Positions 10,991-23,298 of a DNA stretch of 64,000 bases are shown piece by piece. Source of the DNA: Diphasiastrum complanatum (taxonomy: Eukaryota > Streptophyta > Lycopodiopsida > Lycopodiales > Lycopodiaceae); the NCBI GenBank assembly GCA_029204225.1, contig MU831963.1, positions 30,284 to 94,283 of the forward strand, given 5' to 3'. Numbering within the stretch: the stretch's first letter is position 1; each line of letters begins with the position of its first letter. A model generated the notes under the pieces. It was not told the DNA's origin and did not search any database. It saw nothing but the letters and a program-made list of their open reading frames with translations. The position numbers were made by a program, and so were the translations under genes.

Positions 10991-13205
10991 TTGTGGTGGT
11001 GTGATCTCTTGGTCCTCCTGCTAGAAAGCAAAGATAGTATGATGTGGATTTTCTTGTGTCCACATTACCAGTCCAATCAAAGTCAAAATAAATAAGTAAT
11101 GCCAAAGCATCCTCTGTATTTCCATTATAACACAAAGCATAGTACTTACTGACTCAAATGTATCTTAGTACTCTGAGTAGAGCTTTCCATTGAGGTTTGA
11201 CATAAACACTGACAATGTGCTGACTGTAAATGCTAGATCAGATCTAATGCAGACCATGACATACATGATCAATCCAACTATTGACTGATAGGGGTATCTG
11301 CACATCTCTTTCTTCTCTGCATTGTGTCGGCGGGCACATATCCTTTGACAGTTTCAATCTTGGGTCCATAGGCGAGTCTATTGACTTGCAGTTTTCCAGG
11401 CCATACCTGTAGACATACATGTAGAGTACATTGGTTAGATACCTTTCTTGACTTAACGTGAACTTCTCTTGGCTCTGTCTCTTGTTATCTCGATTCCCAA
11501 AAGGTAGTGCACACAGCCTGGATCGGTCATTTCGAATTCCTTTGACAAAAGTGTCTTCGTCTCATGAAGCAACTTATTCGAATTGCTGATGATCAGTGAG
11601 TCACCGACATATAGAGCTATTTTGACATAGCTTGAGCCTTTGTGTTTGAGATAAACATTAGGATCAACAGAGTTTGGAATGAAATCATGCTACAACAAAA
11701 ATTGATTGATTCTATCGAACCAGGCCCTTGGAGCTTGCTTTAGCCCATAGAGAGCTCTTTGCAGCTTACATACATTATGTTCTTGGCCTTGAAGGACATA
11801 ACCTTTAGGTTGATAGATGTAGATGTCTTCTTGTATATATCCGTTCAGGAAGGCTATCTGAACATCCATCTTGTGAACTTCCAGATCTTCGGCAGCTGCG
11901 AAGGCGAATAAAGATCGAATTAATTGAAGTTTTATGACTGGATTGTATGTCTCAGTGTAATCAATCCCATAGGTTTGTTCATAACCTTTGACGACTAGTC
12001 GAGCTTTCCATTTGGCTGTCAGACCATTCGGATTGAGCTTCAACTTGAAGATCCAGTTAGTATCGATGATCTTTGCATCTATGGGAGCTTCGATAAGATG
12101 CCAGGTCATGCTCTTCATTAATGAATTGTACTCAACATGCATGGCAGAACGCTAGCTGTCTGCATTCTCGACAATGCTTCTGTTACTGATGTAGGTTCAT
12201 CGTTGTTGATGAATGCCCGAGGGGTAAAATGATTAGATTCTTGTTGATGTTGAGCAGATCTTCGAACAATAGTCAGTTGCTGGGATGATGATTCTCCTTG
12301 ATGTGTGACAGGGGTATTTTTGATGTTCGTCAGGACAGTTGCAGGTCGAGGCCTATCGATGGTGATGGGAGTCATTGGAACGAACTCTTGCATTGGCTGC
12401 TTCTGCTTGAAGTCGAAAAATTTGTCTTCGAGGAAGACGACGTCTCGATTAATTGGGATTCGGCTTGACTCGATATCAAAAATTTGATATGCTTTGTGTG
12501 ATGTCGAGTATCCAGTGAAGATACTCCTGTAGTTGATAGGGTCAAGTTTCTTTCTCAGATTAGAGAGAATGTGTACATAACAAAGACAGCCAAATACTGG
12601 AAGTGTGTTAGACTCGGTTTGTATCCATATAAAGCTTCAAATGGAGTCTTTGAGGCAATTGCTTTGGTACTTGAATAGTTCTGCAGATAGCAAACTGTTG
12701 AAATAACTTTAGCCCAAAAATTCTTGGTGAGGTGAGCATTTGACATCATTGATCGTGCTACATTTAGCAATGTTCGGTTCTTCCTTTCGACTACTCCATT
12801 TTGTTGTGGTGTGTAGCTGGTGGTGAACTGATGATGAATGCCGAATGATGCCAGATAGTCGGACATTTCGTCTAACAGGAACTCTCCACCACTGTTTGTA
12901 TGAAATGTCTTGAGTCATTGACCAATTCGTGTCTCAGAAAACTGTTTGAAATCTTTGAAATAGTTAAGGTAATGAAATACTTTGGATCAAACAATGATGG
13001 AGTTTGCATTGGACCATATATCTGAATGAACAACATCTAGAACATCTGTTGATGCATGGCTATGACTTGATCTAAAAGGAATCCTAGTCTGTTTTCCAAT
13101 GATGCAATTATGACAAACAGGGAGGTCGACTTTGTTGGTTGGATAACTGCGATCAAGTGCTAAGGATTGTTTGAACATATTTGACACAAATGTACGATTC
13201 CAGTG
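10990..13205 (-). pseudogene. Ty1/copia pol remnant: integrase, RT, part of RNase H (element H)
   Basis: Read from 13205 downward. The GAG-pre/integrase zinc region (CHNCIIGKQTRIPFRSSHSH, DVVHSDIW) is followed by the integrase core with TPQQNGVVERKNRTLL (12555-12918) and a C-terminal linker (12118-12393). RT then covers TNWIFKLKLNPNGLTAKWKA, MDVQIAFLNG and LYGLKQAPRAWF (11690-12142). The catalytic box reads YVGD instead of YVDD (about 11610), so RT is dead. The RNase H motif GNVDTRKSTS at about 11050 is followed by low-complexity codons, and the element ends there. Several frameshifts separate the blocks. The 5' end stops at about 13205, where an LTR of element G appears to start. Confidence 0.87.
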
Positions 13206-14652
13206 TGTTGAAAATTCAGCCCACAGTTGTCACCTTGGAATCATGACTTAGACAACCAATTTATTTGAAGAACATCTACAAACGAGCTTCTAGCTGATCT
13301 CCAGCAAAGGGTAACCAATCCTGTCATAATTTCAATTTCAGATGTTAAGTTTAATAACTTGAAGTCATTGAAGACTTGGCCATCTTCAAAGACTTCCACA
13401 AACTTGCATTTGCAACAAGTCTGCAGATTTACATTGCTTTCGCAACAGTTTGTTAAAATACTCTAAGTGTCGCGACAGTCTACAGAAATGAACTATGTTC
13501 ACCACAGTGTCATTTTCACATTTTTTGAAATGTGAAAATAGCATAGTTCAACAGTTTTGCAACAGTTCATAGAGTTTAACTTGTGCAGTTCAAAAGTTCA
13601 GTTGTTTTTTTACCACCTTCATCTTTTTTGCAAATGCGAAGAGAGAGAAAATTCCTGAAGGTCATCTATTGTCATGAGTTAAACTGTTTTAAAGACACCT
13701 TTGCTTTTTAAAGGACACCTTCATCTTTTCTAAGGGTATCTTCATCTTTTTAAGGACACCTTCGTCTTTTTCGCCTTTTTCCGAAAAAATGTGAAGAGAG
13801 AGAAAAAAACAAAGGTCGTCTATTTTTGAACGAGGGACGTTCCCAACCACTTTCCAAAATTTGCAAAGTGAGAGAAAACCACTTCATGTAAAATGCGAAG
13901 TGAGAGAATTTGCGATGTCCTTGTCTGCGTCAACATTCCCAAATCGTTGACAGTATACACTATGTATAGTTGTCACAGAAGCCATATACTTCTAAGTACA
14001 ACGGCTTACCTAATTAGGTGACAATCATTTATTGTAGTTAATACATGGATGCAAACTATAAAATAGATCATCCCAGCATAGATTACATGAGACGTTCCAT
14101 CCATAAGACATATTATTTGAGTCTCCCAGTTATGCCGTCATTCTGTTTTGTAACTGCCATTGTTGTGCTTCAGTGTAATATAGCAGCAATTCGCTTTTTA
14201 TCTGTGTATAACGTAGATGAATTCTTATTGTGATTTGAATGCACTCTATCACTGTTTGATCACGCTTGTTTACTCACTCTAATCAGAACACGGACTTCTA
14301 CGACTCCTCAGTTTTTTATCAGATGATGGTTGTCTTTGACAATGAGAGACTTGTGATATCATACTGCTATTGCAATCTATTTCAGAACCAAACTTCTCAT
14401 TGAATCCATTTTTCAGTAATACCACACACACCATCTCTAATCTCTTCGGTGGACTGTACTCTTGGTTTTGAGTATAATTAATTTTTAAGATCCTGTTGGG
14501 CAACTAAGAACACTTAAAGCTGTGATTGCATTTTGCATAAGCTTTCTATTAGATTGTTTTTGCACTTAACAGCTGATTGTAACGGGAGAGCTGTTCCGCA
14601 ATATTCTTCCTCTCTTCTCCGTTCACGTTTTTCCAACTCCCTTGCCCCATCA
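13206..14652 (+). mobile_element. Putative 5' LTR of copia element G
   Basis: The right end is well supported: it ends CA just before a tRNA-iMet primer site. The left end is inferred from the TGTTGAAA at about 13206 and from the loss of element H coding there. That gives about 1.45 kb, long but possible. It carries repeated words, for example GCGAAGAGAGAGAAAA-type copies near 13635, 13795 and 13893, and ACACCTTCATCTTT-type copies at 13615-13770. No second copy of this LTR was found in the window. Confidence 0.55.
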
Positions 14653-14655
14653 AAT

Positions 14656-14667
14656 TGGTATCAGAGC
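14656..14667 (+). promoter_or_regulatory. Primer-binding site (tRNA-iMet type) of element G
   Basis: TGGTATCAGAGC, the canonical copia primer-binding site, lies three bases after the LTR end and 53 bases before the gag start. Confidence 0.92.
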
Positions 14668-14720
14668 ATAGCTCATATAAATTGAGAGATTAAGTGTGTT
14701 CTATTTGTATTACTGTTAGT

Positions 14721-16916
14721 ATGTCTCGTATAGGTAGCTCTTCGTCTTCATCATCCAAGGAAGCTAGAATCATTGACAAGTTCAATGGTTCTAACTTCTA
14801 CATCTGGAAGTTAAAACTCCATATGATGTTGATAGATAGAGATCTTTGGGATGTAGTACAAGGTGTTGACCTGAAACCAGAAGATGGTGATCAAGCGAAG
14901 GCATGGAAGATCAAACATCAGAAGGCCTTAGCATGTATCACACTCAATTTGGCCGACTCCCAAATATCCCATGTTATCACATGCAAAACCTCTAAGGATG
15001 CATTAGATTTGTTATCAAATCTCTATGAGACTCATGATGTAACAAATGGATTACATCTAAGAAGGAAGTTCTTTACTCTTAGCATGTCTGATTCTACTGC
15101 CATCACTTCTTACGTCAACAACTTCAAGTCTTTATTGGATCAGTTATCAGTTGTAGGATGTTCTATTCAAGATGATGATGCTGTTATGACCTTGTTTTCT
15201 TCTCTTCCAAAGTCGTATGAACACTTTGTGGTGATGATCTCCACACAACCCGACCTCACTCTTCAAAAGGTGATTGGTCACCTACTTCAAGAAGAAATGA
15301 GGAGAAAGACTAGTAGCCTGTCTATAAAGACAAATCCATGGCTCTATACACCAAGAAGAAAGACTATTCCAAGGGCAAGAATCACGTGCAGCAGCAACAA
15401 CAGAAGCCTCATACTCAAGGTGAGAATAGTGAATCATGAAAGAAGCTTTTCTGCAGATATTGCAAGGAAGCGAATCACGACATCAAGGAGTGTCGCATCT
15501 GCATCTACAAAGAGGCAAATAAGCAACAACAACAACAATAGCCAGACTCCTCCAACACGGCAGAATTCAAGGAGTCAGATACACATTTGTTAATGGCTTA
15601 CAACAACAGCAGCTGAGACTGTGATAGCTGGTACCTGAACAACAGTGCTACCCAACACATGACCTCTCGGAAAGAATGGTTTACCGAGTATACAGCCTAT
15701 AGCAGAGATCAATTCATCTACCTCGGAGATTCTAGCACCATACGTGTGGAAGGCAAAGGAGCAGTGAAGATCACATTCAACAACGATCCATCTATTTGTG
15801 TTCCCAACGTCGTCCTTCACGTTCCTCAGCTATCAAAGAACCTATTATCAGTCTCTAAGATAACTGATGAGGGCTATATTGTTACTTTCTCATCTGAGTA
15901 GTGTACAATATTCGAGGAGGATACTACTCTGACTACATGCACTAGAGTCGAGAATCTTTACTACTCTCTAATTCAATTGCATTAGCTAGTATCTCTAATG
16001 AAAATGTAAATGACAGTGCTGTTCTGTGGCATAGTCGATTTGGACACATGAATACAAGATCACTTTCCTATATGCGTTGTAATAACTTAGTTGATGGATT
16101 GTATTTCCCTTCTTCATTAGATAGGAAAGCTTTCTTTTGTGAATCATGCATCTATGGCAAACACTCCCAAAGCAAGTTTTCAAATCACATTCCATCAAAA
16201 CAAAGCATGTATTGGATCTTGTACATAGCGATCTTTGTGGTCCAATGCCAACTTCGTCCTTAGGAGATGCAGTCTATTTTATCACTTTCATAGATGATTA
16301 TTCTAGATGGTCTACAGTCATGTTCATTAAGCACAAATCTGAAGCCTTTGAATGCCTCAAGAGATTCAAGGCCATGGCTGAGACACAAACATCTACAAAA
16401 GTGAAGGCACTTCGAACTGATGGTGGCGGCGAATACATCTCTAATGAGATGTCTGACTACATGGCGTTAGAAGACAGTTCACCGCTTCCTATTCACCTCA
16501 ATAGAACGGAATTGCAGAAAGGAAGAATTGAACTCTTCTCAACTCAGCCAGATCCATGCTACATCAAGCACACCTACCTGCGAAGTTCTGGGCAGAAGCT
16601 ACTGCCACAGCTGAGACACAAACGTCTACAAAAGTGAAGGCACTCTGAACTGATGGTGGTGGCGAATACATCTCTAATGAGATGTTCGACTACATGGCTG
16701 AACATGGTGTTAGAAGACAGTTCACCGCTTCCTATTCACCTCAACAAAACGAGATTGCAGAAAGGAAGAATTGAACTCTTCTCAACTCAGCCAGATCCAT
16801 GCTACATCAAGCACACCTACCTGCGAAGTTCTGGGCAAAAGCTACTGCCACAGCCTGTTACATGCAGAACAGATCCAGCACCAAAGCCGTCAATAACAAA
16901 CAGTTCATTTATGTAG
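14721..16916 (+). pseudogene. Ty1/copia gag-protease-integrase remnant (element G)
   Basis: Gag starts MSRIGSSSSSSSKEARIIDK at 14721, with a UBN2 domain up to about 15300. The frame is lost near 15340, and the knuckle region is only partly readable. The protease motif is WYLNNSATQHM (about 15630), so the catalytic D-S-G triad is N-N-S. Further on come GAG-pre (WHSRFGHMNTRSL), the zinc Cys pair CESCIYGKHSQ, DLVHSDLCGPM and the core FITFIDDYSRW and TDGGGEY. A 233-bp tandem duplication (16378-16853) duplicates the D-E part of the core. The sequence ends at about 16905 after CYMQNRSSTKAV, so the integrase C-terminus, RT and RNase H are gone. Confidence 0.88.
16378..16853 (+). repeat. Tandem duplication inside integrase (233/243 bp)
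   Basis: 16378-16610 and 16611-16853 both begin CTGAGACACAAAC and both end CTACTGCCACAG. The second copy has about 10 extra bases (a CTGAACATGG phrase), which restores the normal integrase spacing. The first copy is therefore the one with the deletion. Confidence 0.9.
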
Positions 16917-17029
16917 ACTGTTTGTAAGAGAGTGATTTCGTTGAGTGAATTAAAGGATAGTTAGAATGAGTAGGAGTAAGATTAACTCCAACACCACTAT
17001 CATATTTGTATGTCATATAAGTGTGCATT

Positions 17030-18420
17030 GAATTTTGGACAATGAACACTCATTGCCACATGGTGAGCGCTCAATGTCCAGTCCAAATCTCCCTGCGGTG
17101 CCAATAAGCAAAGAGTTTGGAAAATTGGTCTATTCAATGACCTTTTCATTTGTTAAAACGAAAAATATTACTAAAAACACCTTCCCAAAGCATAAAGGAT
17201 GGCGAGAGAGTCTTACGGGTCCTAGTTTCTCACTTGCTGTGCTTCTAAAATTTCTCATCAAACTTTTTACGAGACATAACAAGATCTATGAATTTCAACA
17301 TTGTTGTTGCCCAACCAATGCTTCAAATGGAGGTGATTTAGATTTTGCAAGTGGAGAAGTGAGTTTCTAGCATCACAAAGGGATTGTTGAAAAAGAAAAG
17401 TTCATGTTTCTAGATATGCCACAATGTGAAAAAGAAGATGATGGTTTCTATGCTTAAAACGAAATACTAGTGCATGAGCAACAAGAGCAGTTAAAGATGC
17501 AAATATTAAACTGGCTCCATCAAAAGAGAATGGAAGTCAAATCTATCTTTTTGCAAGTTATCCTTCTTGAGTGCATGGCCCAATTAAATGCTCAAATATA
17601 TCAAATATAGTATTATAAAATTTCCTCAAGAGTGACAGGTAGGTGGAGCACAACGTAACAAATAACATTGAGCAAACCATTTGCAAAAGAATGCCAAAAA
17701 CAACTTGGACATTTTTCAACTTGGGCAATGATTCAAAATGGCAAACATTTGTTTTGAAAGCTTATTGTAGGAAAGATGTGACAAAATCATAAACACCAAG
17801 CACTTTAGTATCATCCTTAGGAGTAGGAAAATTTTGACTTAGTGAAATATTCTTTGGCAAACCATGAAGACTCGAAACCACGCATTTGTGCTCATTCACA
17901 AAGTTTAAGAGAACAAAGCTACTCCAAAAAATGTCTGGACAATATCAGTTTTTGGTCCCACAATCTGCATACTATTAACAATGGAAGGAAACAAAGATGC
18001 AATGACAACCAAAGCAAAACGGTTCCACCACAAGGGTCATCAAGTCTAGTTCCAACTTCTAAAGGAATAATGATAACATCCCCTACTCTAGATGCATGAC
18101 CAAAATACAATGGACTTGTTTGGCACTAAAAACTTCAAACTAAATGGAATAAGTTGACCAAGAGTTCCCCGAGCTTGTCAAAATCCATCAAAAATAGAAT
18201 TTTTACACAATGAGTTGAAAACATTGGAAACATCTACTTGCAAAACAACCCAATCAAGATGAATGTCAAACAAAGTCTTTCTAAAAAGGAAGTGGCAATG
18301 AGTTGAAAACATTGGAAACATCTACTTGCAAAACAACCCAATCAAGATGAATGTCAAACAAAGTCTTTCTAAAAAGGAAGTGGAGGAGCTGAGTTAACCT
18401 AGGCATGCTCTACTTCCAAA
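17030..18420 (-). pseudogene. Decayed reverse-transcriptase-like ORF of non-LTR type
   Basis: On the minus strand, broken frames read in order: DWVVLQVDVSNVFNSLC, GTLGQLIPFSLKFLVPNKS, GDVIIIPLEVGTRLDDPCGG, PSIVNSMQIVGPKTDI, GLPKNISLSQNFPTPKDD, TKVLGVYDFVTSFLQ and KLKNVQVVFGILLQMVC. Phrase order matches a plant reverse-transcriptase-like family I recall from predicted proteins (QVDVANAFN, then GTRQGDPLGG, then FPSIADDTHIVGP). In that family a GDPLGG box is present where this copy reads DDPCGG. The assignment rests on memory, not a search. There are stops in every block. An 88-bp tandem duplication lies at its N-terminal side. Confidence 0.55.
18207..18382. repeat. 88-bp tandem duplication
   Basis: The block containing GTTGAAAACATTGGAAACAT through CTAAAAAGGAAGTGG occurs twice with a period of 88. 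It lies within the reverse-transcriptase-like remnant. Confidence 0.88.
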
Positions 18421-18859
18421 TCAGCTCTTTGATCAATTCAATAATTTTCCCATTTGAATTTTTTCTATGGCTCATGGGAATCCTTTACTATTATTGATCA
18501 AACTATCACTGTGTTGATAGTGGATTGTGGCATCTTCTGAGTACTCCCCGTGCAACTTTTATTATTATAGTATCATGTACGAATGTATCGGTATCATAAC
18601 ACAACCTCAAGAATGAATTTCTGTTTATATTGATACTCTTGAGACTTCAGGCTCTACTGAAAAGAGAGCACGAAGACCTAGCAGCTAGCTTATTCTTGCA
18701 CAGCTACAGGAAATCTGCCATGGAAAAGCAGCTCTGTGGGTTTTTTTCTTCATCAGATGAATCATAGTGAGTAATGAGAAGGGTGGAGACAGATCCGTCA
18801 CACCTGGCTTTGGAAAATTCGACTGAATTGCTTCGGGTCCTTGAGGAGCCACTGAATCC

Positions 18860-20831
18860 GCAGCTGTGATTTTTGGTAAGCGTGTTTGTAGCGCTGGGGA
18901 GCTGGTTCCAGGATGTTTTCAAGAGTTTATGCTTGAGCTGCAACGTTGGAGGTGGAGTTGACTGCTGTCTGTGCAGTGGTGGATCCCGGGTTTCTTCAGG
19001 GGTTGATGGGATGGGAGTGACAAAGACCCTAGATCACGTGGTCAACTGTGTGGCAAGAGCCAGCAAGTGTTTTGATCACTGCCAGGATCTGCACAACCTT
19101 CTCGCATCAGGCTCCCGTTTTGAGAGCAATCGAGCTCGACACTGGACAGCCCACCTGCCCGGAGGTTCCAGCGACGTGGTTGAGAGATTTGAAGCCCAGG
19201 CTGGAGGCAGCAGAAGAGCAGCTCAAGGAAGGCTTGAGTTGGCTGGCTTAGAAAAGCCGCTGCTTTGCTACTGGACAAATTTACTACAAGACACAAATGG
19301 TCCAAATCCATTCACAAAATAACAGAAGGGATCAGGAACGTGGCACATGATCAAGCCATTTGCAAATTTCTTAAGCACCCTCTACACATGAAGGGTTGTG
19401 GAGAAACTGTAGGTGGAGGTAACAGATCTCACCGTTTTACTTCTGACCAATCTCAATGCCCACATGAAGCAATTGATTGAATATTGGATGGAGCTTGTGG
19501 AATCTCGGTTGACAAACTTGGCTCACACTTGAGCTTTGGAAATTTGGAGGAATTTGAGGAGATGAGGCGTTTGTTGAAGGGAAGGCTGTAATTGAGGCAG
19601 GCATCAGAAATGAACTCCAAAAAAGTTGGCAACAAAAGTCAATTCAGAATGTTCAAAAGCAAAGCATTATTGAAGAAGAGTCTTAAATGCATCACCAATT
19701 TAACAGCTCACTTTGACTTTATCCTCTCTAACTTGAATGAGGAGGCCGCAAGTCAAGAGCAGCATCAAGGTGATGGAAGCATCAATCCCATGGCTTGCCG
19801 TGAGATTTTCATGCCTTCTAGCGTAGAAGAGTTTTCACTTCATCGTTTTGTACGTTACTCTTTTCATACCTTGAAGGTAGCCACAAACAATTTTGCAACT
19901 AAGAATGAGGTAGGATGTGGTGGCACTGCTACCGTATTCAAAGGGGTCTTGATCGACGGTAAGAGGGTAGCAGTGAAGAAATTCAATCTTTACAGATTCA
20001 ATTGTTATTTGAACTGTTTTCTGTCTGAATTGGAGGCCCTGGGTCTATGTGAGCATCCGAATATTGTGAGGTTATATGGGTACTGCAAAGAAGAAATAAG
20101 AAACAAGGTACGAAAGCTGAGTCGTTTGTTTAGAACAAGAAAGGACTCAAAGGAGAAAAATGAGAGCGTATATGCTCTTGTTTTGGAGTACATGGAAAAA
20201 AAAAATGTGGCATATTTCTTGTTTGGTGATGGTAACTAGTGTGTACTGGATTGGCCCACTCGATTCAACATTCTGTTGGGCATTGCAAGGGGGTTGGCTT
20301 ATCTTCATGAAGCTCCTCGACACATCGTACATGGTGACATCAAAGCCAGCAACATTCTCTTGGACACTAATTTTTGTCCCAAGATAGCTGATTTCGGACT
20401 TTCCAAGCTCCGAAAAATGTCGGCATTTTGAGTGATGTGGTTGTTGTGGGAACAATTGGTTATATTGATCCAGAGTTTGCCGCTTGATGTCAGATGTTTA
20501 TGGCTTTGGCACTTTGCTTCTGGAGATCGTCAGTGGCAAGCACAGCCTCGAATTCCGTGAAGAATTCCTCGTATTAAGTGTTTGGGCTATGAGGTTGTTT
20601 GAGAAGGGAGGAGTAGAAGAAGTAGTAGACAAATTGTTGGATCCCAAGCTCTCGATAGAAGCATATTCAACCTCACAAGTCTTCAGGGTTGTCCATGTCT
20701 CTCTTTTGTGTGTTCAACCAGAGTCTGCAAACAGACCAACAATGCAAGAAGCTCTGTCCATGCTTCTTGATGAAACGGATTTGAAGCCCATCATAGCTTT
20801 CATGTCCTCCACTTCTGTTTTTTACACCTAG
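18860..20831 (+). pseudogene. Receptor-like/cytoplasmic protein kinase pseudogene
   Basis: A Ser/Thr kinase domain runs from about 19855 to 20800. It shows a Gly loop GCGGTATVFKG, AVKKF (VAIK lysine), HPNIVRLYGYC, the catalytic loop [12 protein letters not shown] (HGD in place of HRD), DFGLSKL, GTIGYIDPEFA, SDVYGFGTLLLEIVSG and the C-lobe motif ANRPTMQEALSMLLDE. The gene is broken by TAG at 20237-20239, a single-base loss in an A-run near 20420, and a further shift near 20485. The upstream part (18870-19590) reads in alternating frames. It includes amphipathic helices (TWLRDLKPRLEAAEEQLKEG) that could be an RPW8/HeLo-like N-terminal bundle, but this is weak. No transmembrane or extracellular domain was seen. 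It is intronless where readable. Family membership is secure; the subfamily is not. Confidence 0.85.
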
Positions 20832-22502
20832 TCCACATGTGAGACAGATGTGGACATCTCTAGAATCAGTATGACATTCTAATATCATATCATGATAATA
20901 GAGCCAAAATTCCAACATGTACACAAGTACTTTTTGGCGGTGCCTTTTAGTGCAGGGGAATCGGGATAATTTTATGTATGCTCACATATCTTTGTTGTGA
21001 AGATTTTTAACACAAATCTAAGTTTGCTTTATTTTTCAAATTTATTCATTCTCTAAGTATTATTTATGGGCAGATTCTTATTACTTGTGTGGCTCTCTTT
21101 CTTAAAAACTGCTCTTTGGAGCTTACATTTTTGTTTGTTTTGCTTAAATTCTCTCTACTTTTCGGATTTCTCAGGCTAAATGAGATTAAAAGTACTTGAG
21201 ATGTATGTGTTTGTGTGTGCGTGTGTGTGTAATTTAAGTTCACAGCTCAATAGTGTTCCTTCTATCAATTGAATTCAGTCTATGCTTATTGGGTGATCGA
21301 TATAGAATTACCAAGTGAGCATTCAGGCTATGGGTTTGTCTGGTGCACATCAATATCTAGATGGTGACCACGATATTAATGTTTTTGGTGCGTAATCTAC
21401 TCTCAACCAATTGACCGTCTGCTGCAATAAAATTGTTTTCTTTTTTCCTTGAAGCTGAGGACATGAAAAATTCAACTCTACACACACTAACATATTCAAC
21501 ATGAGCACCAAGAGAAGCATCTCAAGTTGGTTGAAGGTATCATGCAAGTGTGGATGTCAAATAATTTGTCATCACTTAGGTTTTTCTTTTGGGATTTTGG
21601 ATGTTGCAATATCTGGTTTTATGTAGATATGAGGAAATCCATGTCATTTTTGGGGAATCAATAAGCAAGTTGTATTTCAAGCTTGTTCAATGCATTTGTT
21701 ATATCGTTGTTCCAAGCCTTTGATTGATTCAATGATTTTAAGTGCTTACTTGGGTCACATAGTACTCTGTCACACAGGGAACAAGAAAGATGAAGTAAAG
21801 CAAACATAAAGCTCCAAGTGTTTTCCCTTTACGCAAGCATCTTATATATCCAATCAAAAGGTACATTTCAAGAAAGGGTCATTTGCCCCATGTGCACATG
21901 TTGGAATACTCTACTATCGGGAGTATATAAAAAATAATAATCAATCTTTAATCTACATCCATTCATTTATTCAGTTCTATAGTTTTATTCGTGTTTCTAC
22001 ACAGTCTGCAGAAATACTTGGGAATCGCTCAACAGATGGCTTCAACGACGACGACGACATTAGGGGATATTAGAACTCAAAATGGGCCCTTTGTCAAGAT
22101 GCTGTTTTTGACTTCGCACGCTTTCAACGCTTGTCCCAATGAATGGTGTCCATCTGTGACGAACTGTAACTGTGGTTGACGGACGGAAATTGTATTTAAC
22201 TTTCTTGGCCAAATTTTCGTGATTTTCAAATATCCCGTCGGGCAGAACAAACAATTGTGATTGGACCACAGTTACTGCCCAAATACTCTTATGTTGCCCG
22301 TCATTGTTCACTCGAGGTTGATTTGACGTCAATATTCATAAACTGTGGTTAACTAATCCTTGTAGTTAAAGAACTTTTTGTCATTCATAGGTATACCTCT
22401 CATTTTCTTCATTCTATCTCTCATTTTCTTGTCATTCTTAGGTTTACCTCGCAATCTCTACATTCTCTCTGATCTCAACTTGCGTACTCGTATTTTCGAC
22501 TA
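20832..22502. other. Intergenic region
   Basis: AT-rich DNA with no credible gene. A perfect 11-bp inverted repeat (GTAACTGTGGT / ACCACAGTTAC) flanks about 90 bp at 22166-22275, and AACTGTGGTTAACT recurs near 22341. These could be promoter elements of the gene starting at 22503 or a transposon end. Nothing else is recognised. Confidence 0.5.
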
Positions 22503-23169
22503 ATGGCTACACATAATCAGAGACCAAGAGGAACCGTTGATGCAATCAATATTTGCAATGAAAAAAATGCAGAAGATCAACGGATACGAAGAATATATCG
22601 AAAATATCAATGGATCTTGATACATCCCTCTGCAAAAGGCTCATTCCGAAAAAGAAAAAGATCGGATAACATATATAGAAGCTCTTGGAAAGGCAGGATA
22701 ATGGATTTTAAAGTATCACCTACCGGTCAATCTATCACGGAAGTTTTAGTTCAGCATGCTTACCTTCACAATGAGCTCAACATTCATGATCTGAATGCAA
22801 ATGATAGAAGGAAATGCAATTGTAAGTTTTCATATTCAATTTCTTTAGATTTAGCATTTTCTTTAAATTATATTTTTCTTGAGATGTTTTTGTTGGTTTT
22901 GCATATTTGTATCCATCAAATTTCTTTGAATGGCAATCAGTTCAATCGATTGCAGGAATAATCGATGTCATACATTCGGATATCGGTATTTTACAATATA
23001 AAGGTCGTTCTCCAAAATCACTTTTAGAGTCAGGAGTTTTTTATTATGACATATTTTCCTGATAAAAATGGTTTAGTTGGTAGATTAGAGCCATATCCTC
23101 TACCAGATTTTTTGAGTGAGGAATGGATTTTTCCTGATGCAGCAATTTTAGAAAGTTTTTGATCTAGGC
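22503..23169 (+). CDS. Unrecognised intron-containing gene (gene 1)
   Basis: Exon 1 (22503-22821) encodes a basic protein, MATHNQRPRGTVDAINICNE, then GSFRKRKRSDNIYRSS. A consensus donor (GTAAGT at 22822) and acceptor (TTGCAG ending at 22956) bound a 135-bp intron. Splicing there creates a TGA at the joint, so either another site is used or the copy is damaged. Exon 2 text reads IIDVIHSDIGILQYKG, and after a one-base shift near 23038 FPDKNGLVGRLEPYPLPDFL, to a TGA at about 23160. No known domain was recognised. It belongs to the retrotransposon-free island with the next three genes. It may be a decayed gene. Confidence 0.4.
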
Positions 23170-23298
23170 TATATATTGATATTCAGAGTATATTAATATG
23201 CAGCACTTGATCAAAGAATAATAGATTAAGTTGATATCTACCTTTTACTATTTTTGTTGATTTTTTTTTCCAAATGCAATATTCGGAGAACGAAAACA

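Noticed and set aside
10848-11135. Thr-rich ORF as a separate gene
   Set aside because: Its N-terminal part is the RNase H remnant of copia H; the rest is low-complexity read-through.
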